From contig JAPFBL010000007.1 of assembly GCA_026182355.1 (NCBI GenBank), forward strand, positions 1,240,001-1,304,000: DNA of 64,000 bases. The letters run 5' to 3'. Source of the stretch: Hermatobates lingyangjiaoensis. Lineage: Eukaryota; Arthropoda; Insecta; Hemiptera; Hermatobatidae. How positions within the stretch are numbered: position 1 is the first letter of the stretch; each line of letters starts with the position of its first letter. Under the pieces are notes generated by a model. That model had not been told where the DNA came from. It ran no database searches and saw only the letters and a program-made list of their open reading frames with translations. This document shows, piece after piece, positions 54,875-64,000 of the stretch. A program made the position numbers and the translations under genes.

Positions 54875-55599
54875 TGCTCTCTTATGAATGAAATAATATC
54901 TCAGATACTACTGTCTGAATGCTACCTGTCAACTGTCGGTTGGTTCATTAGTACGCCTTCGTTTTTTACAATTTCAGCTTATCATCGTTTAAGATAATTT
55001 GTCCGATGCGGTAATGAGCAATAATTTTTTACCATGATATGTTTAGACAGTTCATCCATCATCTAAAGTGATTATTGCATTTTTGATAATATGCCCTATT
55101 ATCATGTCTTGAGTCAGGATGATACACTGAAATTGTAGAAAAAAAATTGAACGAAAGTTTAAAAATGTAATATTACTTCCAGTGAAATCTGTACATAAGT
55201 AGAAAATAACATAGGACTCAGAAACAGAACAAAATAATTTCTGAAATCAGTGTTTCGATTCGTCGTCTGTCATGAGGACAAGACTATAACAGAATAAACT
55301 AGCTAGATACGAGCATCTCCTGGTAAGTCTCTCGTTTTTATTTCACTGGCTAGAAACATTTCTCTCAGTACATCTTCTGTCCTGGTCTTCTCCTATTGAC
55401 TATCTACGGTTCGAAATATCATTCACAGTAGGTGTTTTATTCTATTGTGCATCATGTTCATTAAGACCTGTTGCAAATCTGCTGTTTAGTATTTTGTATA
55501 CTAAACATAAGCAGCATTCGAATTTCATTGATTTGGAGCAACAATGTAGATATGAATAAAGTTGTATATAATTGTTTCATTTACGATAAGAGTTTAATT

Positions 55600-55651
55600 C
55601 GAGACAGGAGTTGATAGTTTAAACCATATTAATTATATAAAGTGGTAGCTC
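55600..55651 (+). repeat. Perfect 52-bp direct repeat, copy 1
   Basis: Identical to 56332-56383. The 3' end overlaps the first 11 bases of the adjacent MITE's left terminus. Confidence 0.9.
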
Positions 55652-56238
55652 GACTTGCAAATTTAATTCGTTTCGGGAATGACTTCGTTATAGACATGGT
55701 CGTATGTCGTGGTATAAGGAATGGTTATACACACATATAAATAGAAATCAATTAAATTAGACAGATTTAAAATAAATAAATATGAACTAAAGCATAGAGC
55801 ATCGCTTCACCTTAGAGACTGGTGAATGCAGGTTTGAGGAGACGGAGAGTGGTGTGGAGGAGGTAGAGGAGGATAGGATGGGATGTGGAGTGTGCCGTAC
55901 ATTAGAGTGTAGGTTACACTAAGTAACTTAGCTTATTTAAATGCTTTACTTAACGTAAAACAAAACCTAACTTATTATGTTGGCACTCAGAGAGGATTGT
56001 TTTTATTTGTTCAATTTTACATTTTTTTTTTACTTTTCTTTCTAATTTTCAAATTGACCTTCTTCACTTTCAGTCACGTCGACTTTTTTTTTCTTTACTT
56101 CACTCCACGTTTCATTACGATCCTGTGCGACGATTCACCATAGATCTCGATCAAATCTTCGTACATCGAGACAAATTTTGGATCGAAATTTACGTCATAT
56201 GGGAAAATATTCGTATGTTCTTAAGTCGAGGTACCACT
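55641..56238. mobile_element. MITE-like element
   Basis: Terminal inverted repeats AGTGGTAGCTCGACTT (55641-55656) and the inverse of AGTGGTACCTCGACTT (56223-56238), one mismatch in 16. No transposase frame inside and no clear target duplication. The superfamily is not assigned. Confidence 0.6.
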
Positions 56239-56331
56239 GAACGCTCTATTTTTAAGAAGTTGTATCAAAGCTGGCATGCCGATTATTATTTCTCCTGATA
56301 AATTGATATTAGCAAAAAAGGGAATCTCATC

Positions 56332-56383
56332 CGAGACAGGAGTTGATAGTTTAAACCATATTAATTATATAAAGTGGTAGCTC
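56332..56383 (+). repeat. Perfect 52-bp direct repeat, copy 2
   Basis: Identical to 55600-55651, about 730 bp downstream. Confidence 0.9.
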
Positions 56384-56389
56384 TTAAAT

Positions 56390-59300
56390 TAATCAAACTA
56401 AAGTAAATAATTAAAAAAAAAGTTGGAATTGTGAATAAATTTTACTGTAAGTAAACACATTGCCAGAAATAATGCATTTTCAGTTGATTGATTTATTTTA
56501 ATAATGGTACTTTATTTTGACAATTATGATGAACATGTAATTAGGAAGATTGTTTAGAACAATTGGTGAACGCTTGGAAGGTATGATGATTTTAAATGAT
56601 TGATGACTCAATAATGATAAGGAACAGGTAACATCAGCCTGAATTTAAATCCTATAATTTGTGAAATAAAATTGCCAATCATAAAATTAGTCTAAACATG
56701 GAAGTTAGATGTATAAGGCTCTTAGAAAGATATCATTAATAACAACACTAAACGGAATGACAATTAACGATTTTATCCGATGAATTATTAGTAGTTATTA
56801 TTTTAATAACATAAACAATTAAATGTTTAAATGCAAGTTGATTGTTGAATGGGATACTGGAAGAGAGAATAATCTGTTTGGTTGAATGAACGTTGGAAAC
56901 TGCTTAGTTTCCTCATGACATTGAAGATGATTCTGTTTCAGGAGCAAAGTGCCCAATGCTGAACTTTGCCTGCCAGTTCTCCTCATACTCTACTTGCTAT
57001 ATTCTAAACCCATTCTTAACCTGTACCCAGATATATTCATTTTCTATTTCTTTAACAGGCTTCCTTATTTTTTTTATGTTCTCCCTCATTGGTGGACAGA
57101 GAAAAAGATTGTTAATAAAATGATAGCTGTTAGTTCTGAGGGAGTAATAGTAGAAGTATTGGCTTTTTCCTCTGTTTATAGGGTATTACTTTACAAGTTC
57201 TGTTACGTGTGACTCATTAAGTTTATATAAAACCTCATCCTTTTATAATTGTTATTCAGGAAATATGGAAGTTTTGTTTATTTTGCGGTACAGTTTTCAG
57301 GTTTTTTGAAGATTACAAGTCAATTGTGTTAACTTAAAGAGAGGGATCAATACAACTGTTTTAACTGCTACGTAGAGTTTTAATATACTATTAAATAGCT
57401 GTTTCAATTTTTGACTCATACAATAGGCGGTTTGGCCGTGTTCATTTTTGGGATTGAGAGTCAAGCCATTATCTGAGTTACAGAGACAGAACTTGGAACC
57501 TAACAGTATCATTAAGGATTCACTACCAATCCATTATTTAACTTTTTTTATTTTATTGTATTGTAACTGAAAATAGTGTTAAGTATACAAGGTGTCGATA
57601 AAGTTTATCTTTACAGTTTAATGGATTTTTACAAAGGTAAATAAATGTACAAATAGTTAGAAGTATTGTAAAGTGTTTTGTTTGTCTTGTTTAACACACT
57701 TCTAAAATAGACTGATGAAGTGCGCGAGGATTATCAAGATAGTCCTCCATTATCACAGGTGTATATTGGCGTCACCTCGCGTTGGTGTTTTCAGTTTCTT
57801 TGAAACTTTAAAAATGCTTACGATTGATAGAACTTGGAGGAGTAAAGCTGCTTGGTGAAAGTCGATGGCATGGTAACTTTCCATTCTTTCCACTGTGAAT
57901 GCTGTTTGCTCGAGCACCACTATGAGTCGCCTTTGTATGGCTCAATCCTGAGTTCTTTTCTTTAATCCCGCATTCAACACCCTCTCTCACTTCATCATTC
58001 CAAATCTTATCATTAAGATACACTTCGGGATTTTTCTTAAACAACACCTATTTTTCATTTAATATTCATAGAGTACCAAAATTCAAAATGCATAATAATT
58101 ATCTTTAATAACCACTAAATTAGTAAAAGAAGTCTTATTAAGATATTCTATCAAACCTTTGTAATAAACTTTTGAATTGTAAATACACTTTATTTACACC
58201 ATGTATAATAACTTATCATATTGTGTGCTAAACTAATACTGTGAATGAAATGAAGTTTAAAAACTTAGAAAAGAGAAATATTATCAGATATTTTACGTGG
58301 TATTATTGGTAAAAGAAGAAAATGAAATTATGATTGTTAACATGATATGTTGTGTTGTCTCCTAGGAACTTTTTCAGCTTATTATGGCAGATATGAATAC
58401 TATTCTGCCAACATCAAAGTTCTCCTTTGCAACATGTTATAAAAGGGCTTAATAAAATGTTGTTTGTTACTTACGTTATCTGAATGATATATTTGGCGTT
58501 CATAGTTATTGAATGAAAGATTTACATCTAGAGGGAGAATTATTGGATTACAGTCAACCTCTCCCCCATATTATCCTGTTTTTTTTCTGAATGAATTAAA
58601 AAAAGTGTTTATGCGATTGTGTAATAACTGTATTTTATATGACAGATATAGTAAAAGGACATTTTCATGTTGAGTTTCGCTAAAAATACATTGGGATGGT
58701 ATGGTCTTCAGGAATATGTGACTGTTCTTATGTAATCTCATAGATGAAATCTAACGCATATGAGGCTTGCTCACCATTCTATTTAGCACTGTGACCGTGT
58801 TTGTACGGTTCGTGATTTTAAATTCTAAAAATGTAAAGTATTTACAAAACTTTCCTCGTAAGCTTAGTTTCATATTTTAGCTTAGTTTGACCTTTTTTTT
58901 CAACCAGTTTATTGGATTCTTTAATGCATTATTTGACTAGTGCCAATAATTCTCTCTCTAGAATTTAATAAAGTCTATTTTTTTAAAAAAAATTTCATTG
59001 CATGAAGTAATTCTTGATATTTGTTATTTTTTTTTTTTTTTGCTAACTCAAATGTCGTTTCCATTCCACTTGTTTATAAACTGCAAGTAATCACTTGTTA
59101 TAGGTTATCTTTTAGATAGTTCTTTTTTATATTTTTCATTTTACTTGTCTATATGATTTCAAGGGAACTTGAAGAAGTATTTCCAGAGTGGTGGAATGGC
59201 GTATATTGTATTATTAGGTTATATTTTTTGTATGAAATCTTTGGATAATCCTACTAACCGATTTAAACTGAATTGAAAGTAATTGGGTTTGAGGTTCAAT

Positions 59301-60495
59301 TAGACCGTAAGTTTTTTGTATGTACTTATATGTATTTAATTTATGGTCACATTGCAAATATCTATTTTCAGGGATTGAATGAAAACACATGCCTTCCTTC
59401 CATTTTAAAATATTTATTTGTTCGATTCAAAGACTTGTATTTTGTTTTTGTTGTTGTTTTTTTTTTAAGAAAAAGTAAACATTAAGACAGTAAGTTCCCT
59501 CTGTTCCCCTTATAGTGATTAATTGATAAAGGAACTTTTTTACTTATAAATTTAATTATAATAAACAAAGGTAAATATTGTTGATTGAACAATATTGTTG
59601 TTAAAGAACATGACTTTAATTTAAAGGAACTAGTCATTGTGTTTGATCTAACAAGATGAAAGAAATACTTTCACGTTTTTTGCAAGGAGTTAGAAATATT
59701 TTCATAATACATTGAGTATTATCAGTCTGTTTTGTTTTGTAGCCATATTTGACAATTTAACTTACTATGTCACAATACCAAATGAAGATGTAATAACATT
59801 ACATTTTCAGGTCATTAAATGAAGAGTGCTTGGCACTCAATCTGTTATTACCATACAGGTACAGACAGACACTCATATATGCTTTTTTTTTTATTTATCA
59901 TAATTCAGCCTTGCTCTTTTTTTGATAGCAGACCTAATTTGTCAACTTTTGCACACATAATGTATCTTCGTTAAATATAAATAAGAAATAAAAGGGTCAT
60001 ACTACATAATTTAACATAAAATGACAACTTTTCACTATTTTAGTAGATTCAAGTTTAAAGAATAAATACATTTTGGTAAGCTCTTTTTGGTATTCAGCAA
60101 ACAAGTTTGATTGAGGGAGTGCTTATTTCCTTTCTTGAATTGGAACGAATTAACTTTGTTCAAAAACTCAAACTTTAACGAATTAACTCAAAAAGATGGC
60201 AGTCGAATAGTGTGTGGTGCCAGATTTGTAGAGCCTTCGTGTCTCATGAACAATCAGGACCTTGAAGCACGTTGAAACCACACAGGCAGACTTTGCCTTT
60301 GCTATGTTTCGTAGTACTATAGTCATATATGATGAATAATAGAGGTTTTTGTTATGCATTCTTCTCTTTCTTTCCACTCTTCATGACTCACTTTTCTCGA
60401 TTGACTTTTCACATAACGGACTAACACTTTCATAAAAGAAGCAAGTAAATTCCCAACCAAAACAGCTTCTTTTGCTAACTGACAGGCTAACTCGT
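56390..60495. other. AT-rich intergenic stretch, no gene recognised
   Basis: Several homopolymer T runs and short frames without domains. No RNA gene or repeat family recognised. Confidence 0.4.
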
Positions 60496-60497
60496 TT

Positions 60498-60531
60498 CTG
60501 GTATCATCTCTGTGGGCAGAGATGATACCAG
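60498..60531. other. Perfect 15-bp stem-loop
   Basis: CTGGTATCATCTCTG at 60498-60512 faces its exact complement at 60517-60531 with a TGGG loop. Confidence 0.8.
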
Positions 60532-61006
60532 TATTATGAACCCACTATAAATTGGTTATCTATTAAAATTCGTTTCTCAGCTTATTTAGTAGCTAATAAC
60601 TGTATTTTCTCCGCAGTTTTGTTGTGGTTCTGATTGTTGATATAGTTGTTTGTGAAATCTCACTGTCTATATAAATGAATGCGGGTTTCTTGATGTTTAC
60701 TCGAGGTGCTGCCCAATTTTAGCAATTCTAGGTCCTCCAAAATGGTGAAACTTCAGCTTGGTTGTTAGTGTACCAGTTTGAGAGTTAAATTTTCCTTATG
60801 TACAGAAATATCAGATCATTCTGGAACACAGAATAGCGCACTCTATCTGATTATCGAATTTACAGGTACACGTATATATTTATTTTTAACTTGTTCTTTT
60901 TTTATTGTTTTTCTGAAAGTTTGTATCTTTTTATTATCTGTCTTTATTACCTTTCCTTATTCTTCTCTGTAGTCTTGTTGATTCTTTTCTGTATTTAATT
61001 TGTATT

Positions 61007-61042
61007 TGCTCTCTGATGACATAGTTGAAAGGCCTCAGAGTA
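61007..61042 (+). ncRNA. Hammerhead-like unit, family Q
   Basis: TGCTCT, CTGATGA (61013-61019), CATAGTT, GAAAG (61027-61031), GC, CUC (61034-61036), AGAGTA. Helix I is 6 bp with one G-U. Helix III is AG/CU with a GC loop. Helix II is weak, which lowers the expected activity. Confidence 0.45.
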
Positions 61043-61146
61043 TATTTTTTTTCTGTTTGATTTTTCTTGTGACTTTTTGTTACAAAATGTATACATATAC
61101 ATATATTCGTGAAAATGGGCAGCAAATCTTCCTTTATACAAATATC

Positions 61147-61662
61147 ATTGAAACTCAAAGCGGCTTCAAGTTGACGATCTTTGTAAGAACGTATTCTTTT
61201 CTTCTAAACACTTTACGGCGTTGCAAAGGCAACTGAAAAAGTAACTCTCCCAAGGACATATTAGGAAAAACTTTTAACGCAAAAGAACTTTACTTGATTA
61301 ATGGAGCGAGCTTTCGAGCTCATTGGTCATCTTCAGGCTTAAAAAAAACATAATATTATAATAACAATTAAACGAATAAAATTCTGAACTCAAACAATAT
61401 TATTGTTTTTGAACTCAAACTCTTCATAATCGATTATTTGTTATCATAATATTAATGTTTGTTAAACATTATTTAAAATTTAAAATGACCAGTGAGGTCG
61501 AAAGCTCGATTATAAGTAAAGTTCTTATGCGTTAAAAGTTTTTCCTAAAATATCCTTGCGAGAGTTACTTTTTCAGTTGCCTTTGGAACACCATAAAGTG
61601 TTTAGAAGAAAAGAACTCTTTCTTAAAAACATCGTCAACACTGAAGCCGCTTTGACCTTCAA
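61147..61662. repeat. Foldback, family O
   Basis: Arms at about 61147-61339 and 61483-61662 are inverted copies sharing TTTACGGCGTTGCAAAGGCAA-like and AAAACTTTTAACGC blocks, with a hammerhead unit in each. Confidence 0.75.
61305..61339 (-). ncRNA. Hammerhead ribozyme, family O, core intact
   Basis: On the minus strand: AGC, CTGAAGA, helix II GACC facing GCTC (one mismatch), GAAAG, CUC, then GCT. AGC/GCT is helix I and AG/CU is helix III. The + strand partner at 61483-61510 has a perfect GACC/GGTC helix II but has lost CUGANGA. Confidence 0.5.
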
Positions 61663-61668
61663 TGATAT

Positions 61669-61998
61669 AAAATATATATATATATATATACAGTTTCACA
61701 GTAAACTATAGGTACTGAGTAATGGAACGAACACACTTACAGTCTCTAATTTTTGATTTAACAATCACTAGGAGAGTAGAGATAGGGACACCAAGCGCAC
61801 TTGCTAAGCGCAGATTGGAGACCAACAGTGTTGTCACATGCGTACCCAGTTCAATTCAAGTAAGAAAAATAAACTAGGAATAAGTGAAATAATAAGTGAA
61901 ACTGAAGAAAATTATTTCATTTTGTTCAGTTCCACTTGTTATTTCTCAGCTCTTCACTTATTCTTAGTTTATTTTTCTTACTTGACTTGAATCGGGCA
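61669..61998. repeat. TA run, family R relic and a 150-bp palindrome
   Basis: After a TA run (61669-61692), CTTACAGTCTCTAATTTT near 61737 is a family R arm without a core. 61850-61998 is an imperfect palindrome sharing CAAGTAAGAAAAATAAACTA with its inverse. Confidence 0.5.
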
Positions 61999-64000
61999 CG
62001 AGTTCTTCTTAAACATTTATCACTCCAGATTATGGCATAGTATTTAGAATTTGGACGATGTATGAATCATCTGTAGTTTCTCTAGAATTGGAAGTTTTTG
62101 GATTTTGTTATATTCATATAATTAAAGAAGAATCCAAATAACTCCATTAATTCTAAAATCAATTAAAAACGGTGAGTTTTGGACAAGTTCATTTTTGGCA
62201 CAGAGGGACCTTTACTTGTTCTAATATATTTCTATTTATTTATTCATAAATTTACACACATTTTTATAATCATACCAGATGAAGTGGCTCCTCGTTGTAA
62301 TGGGTTTAATGTTTGGAATATTTTCATTTTTATTTGGTTTGTTAAGTGATGAGTCCTTATGTTCCACCAGACTCTACTTGGGTGATGCAGTCTGCCAGTC
62401 ATTAACTGGAGTAACTCCACCCATTTGATATGTAGTCCGTGCGAGAGTAGACAGCATCTAGCAACTCATTCCTAGTAATAATAAATAAATTAGTCTTTTT
62501 ATTAACTCTAAGAGTAGAATTCTTTCAGTCCGTTGACAACTTAATTCGACATTGATTTTGGATCTAACATATTTTTTTTTTTTTTAAATACATAAGGTTA
62601 CATCATATTTTGGCGTATCTAGTATGTAACTTTACTTTTCCCAGGCCAATGTGTGATATTTACAAAATTGAAACGAATTTAGAAATTGAAGAAAAAAAAT
62701 TGGAATTGGAGGGCAGATTGACTTTTCTCTAGAAGTCCATCTATTACTAAAATAAATTATTAACAAAACAGTGTTCTCATTTCTGAAAAAAAGACTTCTA
62801 GATCTTTAAAAAATACGTTTTTTATAAAATCCTATCATATTTTGGTTTGGAAGAATGTTTGTGAATTATTTATACATACAATACATTTGTTTACAATTGT
62901 GCTAACTTTTTAACATAACCAATTAGTTTAATCTAATGTGCCCTTGAGCAATTTAAAGTTAAATTATAAAACATTTTTTTTACTGCAATTAATTTAATTC
63001 CAGTATAATATAAAAAATAACATTAGAGTATTAAATTAAAAGTTAAAATTGGTATGCTTAATGGAACATTAATAATCTACTTATATGGTTGTAAATGTAA
63101 GCTTGTATTATTTGTTTGTGATTACTTAGATGATACTTGGAAGGGTGTTTTCACTGTTTGCTCCTACAAATTCATCAGATTGGTTACTTATTTCATTAAC
63201 TATTATAACCTACCGAATATGAAAGTTGATTTTTTTTCACTATTTTTCGGAGGCACATTTAGGTGTTGAAATAAACTTTTTTTTTAGATATTTTTTTGTG
63301 AGGCTGAAATTCTAGCTAGATTCTAAAGTACTGTTTCGGTGGAGCAGGTCCGATTTCCCTATACTTGAATAGAAATGAAAATACATGAATTACATTAGTA
63401 TTTATACTGATTCAGCATCAAAACACCCATCTATCTACAGCTAAGTAGAAAGAAAAAAACAACTTATTTTCTCTAATAAATTTTCAAAGATTGTAGGTTT
63501 GAATGTTTGTCGTAACATCCCTTGTGAGAGAGATGGGAAAATCTTTGGAGAGGACCTTCACAATTTTAACTAAACTATCCATGGCTTAATATCCTTACTT
63601 TTATAAATTTGAATAGTGCAATATTTAGGACTGCTGCTCTACAATACACCTGGTTATGGGTCCTGTCCATTACCAGGTAAGTGTGTAACAAAAAGCAGAT
63701 AAACCAACTCACCTCTACGCTTAGAACAGCTCTGGAGGTGAAAGCATATAAGAGCATGCTTTGAACAACCAAACTTGAAACTTATTTGTTGTGTGGACCA
63801 CATGATTTTAAAGCAAATTTTTTCAAATACCTCCATGTAGACTAGACAAGAGTTTCAAGGCCCTTCTCTTCTGTGGAATTTCTGGTGCAAATCCCTTTAT
63901 ATTACTCATGTAGAAAATTTATCAGAATAAGTATTGTTTCTACATGCAGGATAACACTTCGATACCGGTTACCTGTGTAATACAAGGTACTACTTTTATA
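61999..64000. other. AT-rich intergenic stretch, no gene recognised
   Basis: Short frames only, without recognised domains. No RNA gene or repeat family recognised. Confidence 0.4.

Noticed and set aside
56332..56383. LTR of a retrovirus-like element, from the 52-bp direct repeat
   Set aside because: It is too short, has no TG...CA ends, no primer-binding site and no coding sequence between the copies; a MITE fills the interval.
57808..58047. Minus-strand frame of 79 codons as a mobile-element or host gene fragment
   Set aside because: No motif is recognised and the composition is that of the surroundings.

Overview
This is a eukaryotic window: long AT-rich non-coding DNA, short GC-richer exons with GT/AG borders, and many transposable elements. 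A Jockey-clade non-LTR retrotransposon, GGTTA/TTAGG-type short repeats and Penelope-like elements point to an arthropod, most likely an insect. The species cannot be named from the sequence.

One host gene is present on the + strand. Ten coding exons between 18844 and 54834 join in consistent phases into a BTB-BACK-Kelch protein of about 679 residues. Its architecture and kelch blades match IVNS1ABP (NS1-binding protein / ND1-like). Nine introns separate the exons, the first about 16.3 kb long. Intron 6 appears to use a GC-AG donor.

Layout. 1-600: SINE-like inverted pair. 3617-8059: a full-length Jockey-type element on the minus strand, with a perfect 13-bp target duplication, an intact ORF2 and an ORF1 cut off from its start codon. 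9388-10109 and 28793-29504: hAT-type elements, the second with an 8-bp duplication and a transposase dimerisation-domain remnant. 15850-16450: diverged tandem repeats. 18444-18513: tRNA-like relic just upstream of exon 1. 32880-33455: 69-bp minisatellite in intron 1. 42640-45060: Penelope-like element (PLE) remnants including a GIY-YIG domain. 55600-56383: a MITE next to a perfect 52-bp direct repeat. 56400-64000: mostly quiet apart from hammerhead/foldback units at 61.0-62.0 kb.

The most unusual signal is a set of foldback (palindromic) repeats whose arms carry hammerhead-ribozyme cores: CUGANGA, helix II, GAAA, a two-base-pair helix III, then NUH. At least six sequence families are present, often with pairing helices, and PLE coding fragments lie beside several of them. 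Minimal hammerheads are known from PLEs, so I read these as PLE terminal repeats. In one family, seen in three copies (46.7 kb minus, 47.0 kb plus, 27.03 kb minus), the AUG that opens a PLE N-terminal reading frame lies inside the ribozyme core, and the predicted cut falls in codon 2. Self-cleavage would therefore separate the start codon from the ORF. Several hammerheads lie sense-oriented in introns of the kelch gene and would be part of its pre-mRNA.
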